From Thalassotalea_A litorea (lineage in GTDB: Bacteria > Pseudomonadota > Gammaproteobacteria > Enterobacterales > Alteromonadaceae): a stretch of DNA of 64,000 nucleotides. Under the pieces are notes generated by a model. The model made no database searches and was not told the DNA's origin. It saw nothing but the letters and a program-made list of their open reading frames with translations. Below, one piece after another: positions 34,089-44,100 of the stretch. Every line of letters starts with the position of its first letter. Position 1 is the stretch's first letter. The stretch lies in the NCBI RefSeq assembly GCF_043642205.1, contig NZ_JBHZSG010000002.1:143379-207378 (forward strand), written 5' to 3'. The translations under genes were made by a program, and so were the position numbers.

Positions 34089-34556
34089 TTAGTCGGTTAT
34101 ATAGGGGTTACTAATCATTAATGATGCCAATAGCTTAACCTCTAAAGCTTCCATTTCATTGGCATCTTCTTCTCTTATATGATCATAACCTAATAAATGC
34201 AAGCATCCGTGGATGATCATATGGGCCCAGTGGGCCTGGATTTCTTTATTCTGTTCGCGGGCTTCTTGCTTAACGACATCTGCACAGACGATTAAATCGC
34301 CAAGTAAATTCATTTCAATGCCGTCGGGCACGTCAAAGGGAAACGATAGGACATTGGTTGGCTTATCTTTTTGCCGATATTCTCGGTTAAGCTGCTGTGA
34401 TTCATCGCAATCAACAATACGAACCGTAAGTTCAGTGTCTTGTTGATAATGGGCCAGCGCCGTATCTACCCATAATTGCAGATCCTGCTGTGAAGGCAGT
34501 CCGCTATGATCATCGCAAGCGATTTGTACATCCAGGATGTTGGTTTGTGTCGTCAA
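34089..34556 (-). CDS. ybeY: endoribonuclease YbeY
   Basis: 155 residues with the zinc site HGCLHLLGYDH (H-X3-H-X5-H, about 115-125), which is invariant in YbeY. It matures 16S rRNA 3' ends and takes part in ribosome quality control. It sits between ybeZ and ybeX in the canonical order. Confidence 0.95.
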   Translation of the reverse strand: MTTQTNILDVQIACDDHSGLPSQQDLQLWVDTALAHYQQDTELTVRIVDCDESQQLNREYRQKDKPTNVLSFPFDVPDGIEMNLLGDLIVCADVVKQEAREQNKEIQAHWAHMIIHGCLHLLGYDHIREEDANEMEALEVKLLASLMISNPYITD

Positions 34557-34715
34557 TGTGCTAGCTTCTACGTTGGCGGGAACCCGGCGCGCATCAATAA
34601 GATTCGTGCCTAGGGTACGAGGCCTTTAGATACAACCAGGCTTCGCACCCAGGACAATCAAGTAGAGTCTGAATGTCCGCAAAAGTTCCGTAATATTGTT
34701 TAAATAATGATCGTT

Positions 34716-35810
34716 TTATGTTTCCGGATCCGATGGTTCAGCCGGATCTTGGTGTTGGTTTTGCTGTGCACCTTGATGTTGGGCCGTGCCTTGTTGCGGG
34801 TTTCGATGTTTGCTCGAAGGGCTCGCATTGGCCTGTCTTGAGTCATGACGCTCATACGCTTCGACGATCCGTGCTACCACCGCATGGCGCACCACGTCTT
34901 TTGACTGGAAAAAGTTAAAGCTAACGCCTTTGATATTATCCAGAACTTCAATCGCATGGCGCAAGCCGGAACGCTGTCCACGAGGCAAATCCACCTGAGT
35001 AATATCTCCGGTGATCACAGCCTTTGAATTAAAGCCAATACGGGTTAGGAACATTTTCATTTGTTCTACCGTGGTGTTTTGGCTTTCATCAAGAATAATA
35101 AAGGCATCGTTTAAGGTGCGACCACGCATGTAAGCTAAAGGCGCAACCTCTATCACATTGCGTTCAATCAACTTTTCAACTTTCTCAAAGCCGAGCATTT
35201 CAAACAAGGCATCATATAATGGACGTAGGTAAGGGTCGACTTTTTGCGATAAATCACCGGGTAAGAACCCCAGTTTCTCACCTGCTTCTACGGCAGGTCG
35301 GGTAAGGAGAATTCGACGTACTTCCTGACGCTCTAATGCGTCAACGGCACAGGCGACGGCCAGATAGGTTTTACCTGTACCCGCTACGCCCACGCCAAAG
35401 CTGATATCATTGGTCAGGACATTCTGGACATAGGTTTTTTGGTTTTCGTTACGAGGCTTTATCAATCCGCGTTTGGTTTTGATGGTCACCATTTTTTCGT
35501 AATCGACGTCGTGATCCGTGCCCTGTTCGAGAATATTGACTTCATGGATCGCCAGATGCAGCATTTCCGGGGTGATATTGCCTGCTTTGCCTTTGACTTC
35601 GGCCGTTTCGATGTATAAATCTCTCAGTAATTTAGCCACAGCTTCGCTGTGAGTGTTATTACCATGAATTTTAAACGCGTTGCCGCGATAGCCAATTTCA
35701 ACCCCTAACAAGCGCTCAATTTTGCGCAGGTTCTCATCCATAGGGCCGCATAAGTTGGCAAGCCTATGGTTATCCATAGGTTCAAGCGTTACATCTAAGC
35801 TGGTCTTCAT
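34716..35810 (-). CDS. ybeZ: PhoH-family ATPase YbeZ
   Basis: 364 residues: an N-terminal KH-like region, then a PhoH domain with Walker A GVAGTGKTYLA (about 141-151) and Walker B FIILDESQNTT (about 238). The C-terminal tail is unusually long, hydrophilic and Gln/His-rich (about 330-364). It is thought to work with YbeY on RNA. It begins 91 bases after miaB. Confidence 0.94.
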   Translation of the reverse strand: MKTSLDVTLEPMDNHRLANLCGPMDENLRKIERLLGVEIGYRGNAFKIHGNNTHSEAVAKLLRDLYIETAEVKGKAGNITPEMLHLAIHEVNILEQGTDHDVDYEKMVTIKTKRGLIKPRNENQKTYVQNVLTNDISFGVGVAGTGKTYLAVACAVDALERQEVRRILLTRPAVEAGEKLGFLPGDLSQKVDPYLRPLYDALFEMLGFEKVEKLIERNVIEVAPLAYMRGRTLNDAFIILDESQNTTVEQMKMFLTRIGFNSKAVITGDITQVDLPRGQRSGLRHAIEVLDNIKGVSFNFFQSKDVVRHAVVARIVEAYERHDSRQANASPSSKHRNPQQGTAQHQGAQQNQHQDPAEPSDPET

Positions 35811-35887
35811 TATGTTTAAACCATTTATCCTTTGTCTTTGGCTTCTGACATGCCCGAAGCCTGACGTTGCCGTCTTCCTAAGTATGG

Positions 35888-35908
35888 ACCCTAACTATGA
35901 GTTAGGGT
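35888..35908 (-). other. palindrome overlapping the miaB stop codon
   Basis: ACCCTAACT-ATG...AGTTAGGGT, a 9-bp perfect stem with a 3-base loop, that includes the TAA of miaB. There is no T-run, so it is not a Rho-independent terminator. It may slow 3' decay or affect ybeZ translation. Confidence 0.5.
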
Positions 35909-37353
35909 GTGTAAGTTTCGACACCAAGGCTGTCAGTGGAACTGTCGGGAGAGACTTGCGATTGGTGATGCTGATTGGCAAGAATATCCGCCGGTGAATG
36001 GGCGATACGCAATCCCATTTCACTCTCGGTGCGGATCAATTTGCCGCGCAATGAGTTACTGTAGACGTCAGTTATTTCCACATCGACGAACTGGCCGATG
36101 ACCGTATGTGGTGCTTCAAAATTGACGATGCGGTTATTTTCAGTACGACCACGCAGTTCCATCGGGTTTTTCTTCGATGGACCTTCGACCAAAATTCTCT
36201 GCTCGGTGCCCAGCATCTTGCGGGCAATAGACAAGGCCTGGGTATTGATGCGATCTTGCAATATTTGCAATCGTTGTTTCTTCGTCGCTTCACTGACGTC
36301 ATCAACTGCATCGGCGGCAGGCGTGCCGGGACGAGCGCTATAGATAAAGCTAAAGCTAAGATCAAAATCAATGGCTTTGATCAGGTTCATGGTCGCTTCA
36401 AAATCTTCGTCGGTTTCACCGGGGTAGCCGATAATAAAGTCCGAAGACATGCAAATATCCGGACGAACCTTGCGCAGACGGCGGATCTTACTTTTATATT
36501 CAATGGCGGTATGAGCGCGTTTCATCATATTCAAAATGCGATCACTACCACTTTGAACCGGCAAATGCAGATGGCTGACCAGCTCTGGGATATCTCCGTA
36601 CACATCGATAATATCGTCGGTAAATTCTACCGGGTGCGAGGTGGTATAACGGATGCGGTCAATGCCATCAATGGTTGCCACTAAACGCAATAAATCCGAG
36701 AAACGACAAATGCCGCCATCATGGGTATCGCCACGATAAGCATTGACATTTTGCCCTAATAGGTTGACTTCGCGCACGCCTTGTTCGGCTAACTGGGCAA
36801 TTTCATAAAGGACATCGTCCAATGGGCGAGAGACTTCTTCACCGCGGGTGTAGGGAACCACACAGAACGTACAGTACTTGCTGCAACCTTCCATGATGGA
36901 TACGAACGCCGTTGGGCCTTCGGCTTTGGGCTCTGGTAAGCGGTCAAACTTTTCGATTTCCGGGAAACTGACGTCGACAACCGAGTTATGTTCACCGGTG
37001 ACCTGTTGGATCATTTCCGGTAAACGATGCAGAGTTTGCGGCCCGAATACGATGTCCACAAACGGTGCGCGTTGACGAATGGCATCGCCTTCCTGAGAAG
37101 CAACACAGCCACCTACGCCAATGATCAAGTCTGGATTGTCCGCCTTAAGATTCTTCCATCGACCCAGTTGATGAAACACTTTTTCCTGAGCTTTTTCACG
37201 GATAGAGCAGGTATTCAGTAACAGAATATCCGCTTCTTCCGGCTCTTTTGTTTCAACAAAACCGTGGGTGGAATCTAACAGGTCAGCCATTTTCTGCGAG
37301 TCATACTCGTTCATTTGGCAGCCCCAGGTTTTAATAAACAGCTTTTTGGTCAT
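35902..37353 (-). CDS. miaB: tRNA-2-methylthio-N6-isopentenyladenosine synthase
   Basis: 483 residues from ATG 37353 (MTKKLFIKTWGCQMNEYD); a frame extending to 37446 has no family support. The N-terminal methylthiotransferase domain has Cys in TWGCQMN, NTCSIRE and GGCVASQ for one 4Fe-4S cluster. The radical-SAM core has CSKYCTFC for the second, and a TRAM domain closes the protein. It adds the methylthio group at A37 of tRNAs. It is the first gene of the operon, near a tRNA cluster as in E. coli. Confidence 0.96.
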   Translation of the reverse strand: MTKKLFIKTWGCQMNEYDSQKMADLLDSTHGFVETKEPEEADILLLNTCSIREKAQEKVFHQLGRWKNLKADNPDLIIGVGGCVASQEGDAIRQRAPFVDIVFGPQTLHRLPEMIQQVTGEHNSVVDVSFPEIEKFDRLPEPKAEGPTAFVSIMEGCSKYCTFCVVPYTRGEEVSRPLDDVLYEIAQLAEQGVREVNLLGQNVNAYRGDTHDGGICRFSDLLRLVATIDGIDRIRYTTSHPVEFTDDIIDVYGDIPELVSHLHLPVQSGSDRILNMMKRAHTAIEYKSKIRRLRKVRPDICMSSDFIIGYPGETDEDFEATMNLIKAIDFDLSFSFIYSARPGTPAADAVDDVSEATKKQRLQILQDRINTQALSIARKMLGTEQRILVEGPSKKNPMELRGRTENNRIVNFEAPHTVIGQFVDVEITDVYSNSLRGKLIRTESEMGLRIAHSPADILANQHHQSQVSPDSSTDSLGVETYTP

Positions 37354-37726
37354 GCACGTTTGCCTAAGTCTTAGTACTACCCATAGTATATCCTGATATT
37401 CAGGGATTAAATCGCCTGTCAGGGTTGCTCGTATGATTATCTGCAACGGCCCGTGTGTATTACTTCTCGAAACACGTCAACGGGAAGTCGCAACGGTGTT
37501 CTCAAAGATGCCGGACGCTAGCGCTACATAAACGCTATTCGAACTCTTCTTGAGCTCGACATGAGTAGTGTCATGGTAAAAAAGGAGCATATTTTACTCT
37601 TTCTTGTACCGCCACGCTACTAAATGGCTGTTATTAATTTGTAAAGTTTTCTGGGAAGGATCATCAGCGCCCCTTTAGCATGGCGAAGCGACGGACAAAC
37701 CCTATGGATGGCCCTAATATCACGGG
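37354..37726. other. intergenic region upstream of miaB
   Basis: 373 bases between miaB and the 37727 gene (both minus strand, so it lies upstream of miaB and downstream of 37727). I see a partial inverted repeat CCCGTGTGT...ACACGTCAACGGG (about 37451-37485) and nothing else of substance. It should carry the miaB promoter. Confidence 0.3.
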
Positions 37727-38074
37727 TTATCTGGCCGCATTATCACTGTCTGACCAATGTTCACCAGTACCGGTCAAGGCTACCCGATTTTGCAGTTGCT
37801 GGGTTTGTTTACCAATCTCAAGTACGGTTTGGCGAGCCTGTTGGTATATTTGTGTTTGTCCGGTGTACTCGAGGTATTGCAAGCTGTGTTGGGTTTTCTG
37901 AGCAATGATATCTACCTCTTGTACGTAATTTACGGTGTAGGCAGAGACCGTTGTCCGGGCCGTGCTTGAAGGCGCGTCCGGTATCGTATTATTTGCCTTC
38001 GCTCGTTCCTCTGCAAAGGTTGGTTGTGATAGCAATATAAGTATCGATAGTGTCATTACAGTGAGTGTTTTCAT
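37727..38074 (-). CDS. small exported helical protein of unknown function
   Basis: 115 residues. Three ATG codons stand in a row; the third (38074) is best spaced from AGGA. A signal peptide ends PTFA|EE near residue 22. The rest is helical and Gln/Thr-rich (TQHSLQYLEYTGQTQIYQQARQTVLEIGKQTQQLQNR). I do not recognise the family. Confidence 0.6.
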   Translation of the reverse strand: MKTLTVMTLSILILLSQPTFAEERAKANNTIPDAPSSTARTTVSAYTVNYVQEVDIIAQKTQHSLQYLEYTGQTQIYQQARQTVLEIGKQTQQLQNRVALTGTGEHWSDSDNAAR

Positions 38075-38080
38075 CATCAT

Positions 38081-38441
38081 TTCCTAGACAAGTTAATTGG
38101 ATTAGGGTTTAAGATAGGAAATGTTAAAAAAACGTTGCACAGGCAGTGTAAGCAATTGTGTCAAACTGAGGGATTTAACGATAATTGTTACATTCTACCT
38201 AAGATCAACATCTTAGCCCGAATTTCAGGCAGGTCGTCTGATCCCGATATAAGACAATGATTATTTGAGGAAAGCCGTGGTGTTGGTACAGAGGCGCTGA
38301 ATGAATTTGCGCTGGTATCAACCTGTCATTGTCCATTACAATTAGGTAGAGTCAGGTCAGGATTGTTGATTTAAATTGAATGAAACATTTGCGATCTGAG
38401 CGACTGCTTTGTCAGCAATAACTAAGGGTTGATACATAGAA
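38081..38441. other. intergenic region with divergent promoters
   Basis: 361 bases between two divergent genes. I see no gene, hairpin or repeat of note; promoters of both flanking genes should lie here. Confidence 0.3.
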
Positions 38442-39632
38442 ATGGAAAAGTTTGATTGTCTGATCATCGGCGGTGGCATGGTGGGTGCGACGACGGCTGT
38501 AGCGCTGGCTGATCTTGGTTTGAAAATTGCCCTTGTCGATACCCATCGTCCTGATAGCGACCTTTTGGACAATCCAGATTCCTTTGCCAAAGACCAGGCA
38601 TATAACCTCCGGGTGTCTGCTGTCTCGCTTGGCTCCGAACAGTTTTTACAGCAATTGCATATATGGCAACAGGTTCTGGATTGGCGAGCATGTCCTTACC
38701 GCCGGCTTGGTGTCTGGGAACAAAGTCTCAGTTACGCTCAGTTCCATTGCGATCAGATTAAACAACCCTACCTGGGCCATATTGTCGAAAACCACTTGCT
38801 ACAGGCATCCGCCTGGCTACAGATGCAACATAAGCCCAATATCTCTATTTTAGCACCGGCGACATTGCAATCGATTACCTGTTATTCCGATAAAGTCATT
38901 GCCACGATTGACGACACCGAGATTCAATGTGAAATACTGATCGGCGCCGATGGTGGCCAGTCCAAAGTGCGCCAGATGGCAGACATTGGCACGACGGGTT
39001 GGGACTACCAGCACTCGGCGATGTTGATTAACGTAACCACCGAACATCCTCAGCAGGATATCACCTGGCAGCACTTTATTGACGGTGCCCCGGTAGCATT
39101 TTTGCCGTTAACGAGTCATCACGCTTCGCTAGTCTGGTACGATAAACCCGATAAAATCAAAGCGTTGGCAAGTCTGCCGAATACGCAATTACAACAACAA
39201 GTGCTGAATCACTTTCCGAAACGCCTCGGCCATATTGACGTCGTCGACAAAGCCGCGTTTCCATTGGTTCGACGTCACGCCAATCAGTATGTGAAGGGTA
39301 GGGTTGTACTACTTGGAGATGCGGCTCATTCTATCAATCCGTTGGCAGGGCAGGGCGTAAACCTTGGGTTTAAAGATGTAAAAGCGCTGCAGGAAGTGTT
39401 AGCAAAAGCCATCGGCTCAGGCGAACATTATGCCAGTAGTGAGGTTTTGCAGCGCTATGAAAAACAACGACGCAATGACAATTTGTTAATGATGACGACG
39501 ATGGATTTGATCTATCGTGGTTTTAAGCAACCGTCCGGACCCATAAAGCTATTGCGTAATCTCGGTTTGTTTGGCGCGCAAAGGTTGGGACCAGTGAAAG
39601 ATAAGGTGCTGGCATACGCTTGTGGTCTGTAG
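38442..39632 (+). CDS. ubiF: 2-octaprenyl-3-methyl-6-methoxy-benzoquinol hydroxylase
   Basis: 396 residues of the UbiH/UbiF/Coq6 flavoprotein family: FAD motif IIGGGMVGATTAVALA at the N-terminus, second FAD motif VVLLGDAAHSINPLAGQGVNLGFKDV (about 288-313). Stretches such as CPYRRLGVWE, GHIVENHLLQ and RRLADN-like RRNDNLLMMTTMDLIY follow E. coli UbiF rather than UbiH. Position supports this: UbiF lies next to miaB and the metT-type tRNA operon in E. coli. It carries out the last hydroxylation of ubiquinone synthesis. Confidence 0.9.
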   Translation: MEKFDCLIIGGGMVGATTAVALADLGLKIALVDTHRPDSDLLDNPDSFAKDQAYNLRVSAVSLGSEQFLQQLHIWQQVLDWRACPYRRLGVWEQSLSYAQFHCDQIKQPYLGHIVENHLLQASAWLQMQHKPNISILAPATLQSITCYSDKVIATIDDTEIQCEILIGADGGQSKVRQMADIGTTGWDYQHSAMLINVTTEHPQQDITWQHFIDGAPVAFLPLTSHHASLVWYDKPDKIKALASLPNTQLQQQVLNHFPKRLGHIDVVDKAAFPLVRRHANQYVKGRVVLLGDAAHSINPLAGQGVNLGFKDVKALQEVLAKAIGSGEHYASSEVLQRYEKQRRNDNLLMMTTMDLIYRGFKQPSGPIKLLRNLGLFGAQRLGPVKDKVLAYACGL

Positions 39633-39696
39633 CAAAACCAACCAGTTTTTGTCTGGTTCGGCATTCGCAATCGCGAATTTTAGCCGTGTTAAAACG

Positions 39697-39746
39697 AAAA
39701 AAACTCCGAAGTTAATCTCGTAAGAAATTAGCTTCGGAGTTTTTTA
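39697..39746. terminator. bidirectional terminator between ubiF and the tRNA genes
   Basis: AAAAAAACTCCGAAG...CTTCGGAGTTTTTT, a long stem with one bulge. It ends both ubiF (plus strand) and the minus-strand tRNA transcript. Confidence 0.88.
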
Positions 39747-39747
39747 A

Positions 39748-39832
<85 letters not shown>

Positions 39833-40089
39833 GAACGATGTGCATTATAGGGAAGGCATTTTAAAGCGCAAGCTTTTTTTATGCCTTATATTGAAAAAAA
39901 TGACGGTTTGCTCAAGAAATAGACGAAGTGTTGTTTTTCGCGTCACTCGTGCCGAAATTGGAGGTAGATATGAAGGTTAGGCTATAGCATCAGGAGCAGC
40001 ACTTAGCTCTTCAAGTCATGTTCTGTTTCCCTTAATGAAGCTATTGCCACTAAGCAGTTACCACTAAGCAGTTACGAAAGCGCAATTGC

Positions 40090-40201
40090 CTAAGCGTCTT
40101 GTTTAATTTCTTCCTGCGCTTTTTCCTGCAGGGCTTCCTTGATAGCGAAGTACATTACGGCAATGAAATAATACCAAAGGGGTTGATTAACATCGGAACA
40201 T
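40090..40201 (-). pseudogene. truncated gene remnant (membrane-protein C-terminus) cut by a MITE
   Basis: The minus strand encodes about 37 codons ending at a TAG (40090-40092). It reads DVNQPLWYYFIAVMYFAIKE, then ALQEKAQEEIKQDA: a hydrophobic helix followed by a charged tail, which is a plausible protein end. The frame is cut exactly where the MITE terminal repeat begins (40202). No matching upstream part is obvious on the far side. The parent family is unknown. Confidence 0.5.
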
Positions 40202-40478
40202 ATACCAATCACATTAAGTTTGTGCACAACTCAGAGTTAGGGCAGAGGTTCAGTTACCACATAGATTTTATTGATATAGTCATTCTATATTAATGAAATA
40301 TAGGGCCGTAAATGGACCTCTGATAAACTCCCTACAGGTGAGTATTAAAGGCGTTTATCCTACGTTACTGATTTTGGCCGATTTTGAGACAATGGAGCGA
40401 CCATTCTCTGCAATCAAAGCCTTGCCTAAGAGCCTTTAAATTCTCACTGAGTGAGCAATAATTTAATGTGATTGGTAT
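40202..40478. mobile_element. MITE with 16-bp terminal inverted repeats
   Basis: ATACCAATCACATTAA at 40202-40217 and its exact complement TTAATGTGATTGGTAT at 40463-40478; 277 bases, no transposase. The right-hand 80 or so bases recur in opposite orientation at 63926-64000. A clear target duplication is not visible. It lies between the tRNA-Gln and tRNA-Leu genes. Confidence 0.85.
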
Positions 40479-40562
40479 TAACACGATAATAGGTCAAAAC
40501 AATAATACATAAGAGAAAATAAATTAAGATGAAGCAAGATAGATAGGGGAAATCAGAAAAGT

Positions 40563-40637
40563 TGGCTGGGGTACGAGGATTTGAACCTCGGAATGACGGG
40601 ATCAAAACCCGCTGCCTTACCGCTTGGCTATACCCCA
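40563..40637 (-). tRNA. tRNA-Gln(TTG)
   Basis: 75 bases with encoded CCA; the anticodon loop TTTTGAT gives TTG. It is the same as the copy at 40691-40765. Confidence 0.95.
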
Positions 40638-40690
40638 ACTCAGGGACTTTCTTTACATTGTTTGCTTTGATACGCGCCACTTCAGGAAAG

Positions 40691-40765
40691 TGGCTGGGGT
40701 ACGAGGATTTGAACCTCGGAATGACGGGATCAAAACCCGCTGCCTTACCGCTTGGCTATACCCCA
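40691..40765 (-). tRNA. tRNA-Gln(TTG)
   Basis: 75 bases with encoded CCA; anticodon TTG. It is the second of a Gln pair, as glnU-glnW in the E. coli metT operon. Confidence 0.95.
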
Positions 40766-40775
40766 ACAATGTAAA

Positions 40776-40860
<85 letters not shown>

Positions 40861-40864
40861 GATA

Positions 40865-40941
40865 TGGTGGCTACGGCGGGACTCGAACCTGCGACCCCAT
40901 CATTATGAGTGATGTGCTCTAACCAGCTGAGCTACGTAGCC
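40865..40941 (-). tRNA. tRNA-Met(CAT), elongator type
   Basis: 77 bases with encoded CCA; the anticodon loop CTCATAA gives CAT. The first pair G-C of the acceptor stem is intact (GGCTACG/CGTAGCC), so this is an elongator Met (metT-like) rather than an initiator. It is the first gene of the tRNA operon. Confidence 0.94.
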
Positions 40942-40982
40942 TTCCAATCACTTGTCTGAGTTGCCTCAAGCAAGTGCGGCGT

Positions 40983-41011
40983 ATTATGCAAATCTGCCTT
41001 GAGGTCGTCAA
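40983..41011 (-). promoter_or_regulatory. sigma-70 promoter of the tRNA operon
   Basis: On the minus strand TTGACG (41011-41006), 17 bases, CATAAT (40988-40983). A GC-rich discriminator (ACGCCGC) follows, typical of stringently controlled stable-RNA promoters. The expected start is about 35 bases ahead of tRNA-Met. Confidence 0.82.
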
Positions 41012-41094
41012 CTCTTTTTTTAGAATATTTTGTGACTTTCTGTTTGTTTGCTCAAAGAGTCACCAATTCGCGTTAATAATGGCCTAAACTTCAG

Positions 41095-41123
41095 AAAAAA
41101 GCCCAAGATTCGGGCTTTTTTTA
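41095..41123. terminator. terminator of the efflux operon
   Basis: AAAAAAGCCC, a 7-base loop, GGGCTTTTTTT, 37 bases past the stop of the RND permease gene. It works on both strands. Confidence 0.88.
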
Positions 41124-41159
41124 TTTTTCAGAAAAACCTGGACCACCTAATTTTTACAT

Positions 41160-44100
41160 TTAGTTGGCAATACTCGCAGTGATATCGAAGGAACGTTTAC
41201 GGCTCATCAGATAAAAAGCGGCGGGCACAAAGTAAAATGACAATAACGTGTTTAATACTGTGCCGCCGGCAATGGCGATAGCGAACGGGGGCCAGAATCC
41301 ACCACCAGCCAGAATTAAGGGCAGGAAGCCCCCAACGGTGGTAATTGTGGTTGAGCTGATATGACGCGTACAACTTAACACGCCATGGATCACACTGTCT
41401 TTATCACCCTGTATGGCCTGTTCATCGGCTTTTAGTTCGGCCAGGATCACGATGGCAGAGTTAATCGCCAGACCCATGAGACCTAATAAGCCAATAATGA
41501 CGGTAAAGCCGAAGGGGTAGTTAAAGACAAATACGCTTAACAAACCTAGACCCATCGACATGAATGCCGAGATAAAAATAATCAGGGATACCCGAAACGA
41601 ATTAAATGACAGGACTACCACAGTGATCAGTAATGCCAGGATCACGCCGACACTTCCTAACAATTTCCCGACGGCATCATCACGAGCATTAGATTCGCCA
41701 CCAAATTCGAGGCTATAACCGGTCGGAATACTAATTTCACCGGCTTCGATTTTCTCGTTCACTTTCGCCAATACCACCGAAGGGAGTACGCCCGCGCGTA
41801 AATAGCCCTCAACTACATTCACCCGTTTCCCATCGCGATGCGGAATGGCGCCTCGAGAAGGCTTAATATCGACCTCGGAAATGGCTCCAAGCGGGATAAA
41901 TTCTCCGCTCACACTATTAATAATGGGGAAGTTCGTCAGGTTATTAACGCCTTGTCGATATTCGTCACCGGCACGGACGCGCACGCCAATCGATTCTGTC
42001 GCTTCAATAATGGAACCTTGCGTACGGCCCTGCAGTCCTACTTCAAGTTGGCCTGCCAGAGAGCTTAAGGTTAGCTGTAATGTACTGATTGCATCTTCAT
42101 CGGCGTTTAACCAGGCTTTAGGGGTTCCCGCCAACAACGTTGAACGGGTATGAATCACATCTGGTGTTTGCGAAAAAATACGGCGTAAATCGTTACCTAA
42201 TGATTGCAATGTATCTAAATTTGGGCCAAAGATGCGAATTTCAATTGGGGCATTAAAGGGCGGCCCTTGTTCTAATTTACGCACCAATATTTGCGCCTCG
42301 GGAAACTCATCATCCAGCTGTCGTTGTAACTGTGGGATCAGACGGTTCGCCGCTTTGAAATCTTTGGCGGTGATCATCGCCTGGGCATAGTTTTGCATGC
42401 CATCTTTGGCGGCGATCAAATTGTAATAAAATGCCGGAGCACTTTTTCCTACGAACCAACGAATATGATTGATGGCTTGATGTTGTTCTAACGACTCGGA
42501 TATATCTTCGGTTAATGCCTGCGTGGCGTAGATGCTGTTTTGCGGTGGCAAAAATACTTCGATATGGAACATATCGCGATCCGAAGGTGGGAAGAACTGT
42601 TCCGCAAGACTCCCTGCGGCAAGAAAACCGGCAATGGGCAAGGTAAAAACCAGAGCGATCACTGTTTTTGGGTACGTTAGGGTCAGGGTTAAACTTCTGG
42701 TAAAACGTTGGTTGAGGGATGGCAAGCCAAGCCCCTGATTGTACCAATGTTTGGACTGATTACCTTTGACAAAGCGTCCCGACAATCCCGAGACTATGGT
42801 ATGTGATATTAAATAAGAGCCAATCAATGAAAAAATTACACTCAGAGCGATACCGCCGATAAACTCTCCAGAATCACCGGGCATGAGCACAATCGGCATA
42901 AACGCCAAAATGGTCGTTAATGTTGACCCTAATAGCGGCAACCATAAATGTCGCACCGATAGTAGAACGGCCTGCAACCCATTGATGCCACGTTGTTTGC
43001 GTTGCTGCACACTATCGGTCATGACAATGGCATTATCTACCATAATACCTAACGCTACTACGAGGCCAGTTACCGACATTTGATGGATCGGCAAACCATA
43101 AAAGTTCATCACCGTTAACGTAAATAATACGGTTAGCGGCAGCGACACAACCACAATAATCGCCGAGCGCCAGCCCAAGGTAATAAACAACACCACGGCA
43201 ATGATGATGAAACCGAGAAAGATATTATCGACCAGATCGCTCAGTCTTGCTTCGGTGTAAGTATTTTGATCGAATAATACATCCAATGACATGCTGGCGG
43301 GGAGGTTTTTCGCAAACACTGCCGTTTGCTCGTCGACTCTTTTACTCCATTGATCAACTCGAATGCCGCGGATCATCCGCGTTGCAACAACCAAAGCCGG
43401 CTTGCCGTTTACGATAGCGATTTCAGTCAGGGGTTGTTTGAGTTGACGAGACACCGATGCCACGTCAGCGACTCTAAGAATTTGATTATTGTCACTGCGA
43501 AGCGGAATGCTTCGCACCCGTTGCAAGTTATCCAGAGCGCCAACCACTTCTATCTGCAATTGATGGTTATCATTAAACAGTTTACCCGCAGGGATTTTTA
43601 CGTCGGCCGCCATGATGGCCTGTGCGACCTGCTGTGCGGAAATATTAGCAAGGGCGGCTTTTTGTTGATCCAGCTCGACCAATATTTCTTCATCATTAAT
43701 ACCATGGATGTCGACAATGTCGGTTCCGGAAACTAACCGCAACTGGCTTTGTAATTCTTTGGCATAGCGCCCCAAGGTAATTAAATCAGGCTCGCCATGG
43801 TGATCATCGACCTGCCAATTTAATGCCAGCAATCGGGTATAGGCAAAACTTCGCTCTTCATCAAAGCGCGGTGGCAGGCTTTCTGCGGGCAGTTGCGGCT
43901 CAATATCGGCAAGTAAATCGCGAATTCGTGAAAATACTTGCGTGGAATCGGTCACGTAACCTTCGAGTTTTACCTGAATAACGGATATTTCTGGCCGGGA
44001 AGTTGACGCCAGGTATTCAATCTCGGATAACGTCTGTAGTTTTTGTTCAATTTTTTCCGTCACTAACGCTTCGACCCGTTCAGCGCTGGCGCCAGGAAAT

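Noticed and set aside
36106..36684. 192-codon plus-strand frame inside miaB
   Set aside because: It is a shadow of the conserved miaB frame on the other strand.
40099..40293. 64-codon plus-strand frame over the MITE end
   Set aside because: It crosses the MITE boundary and is opposite the better-supported gene remnant.
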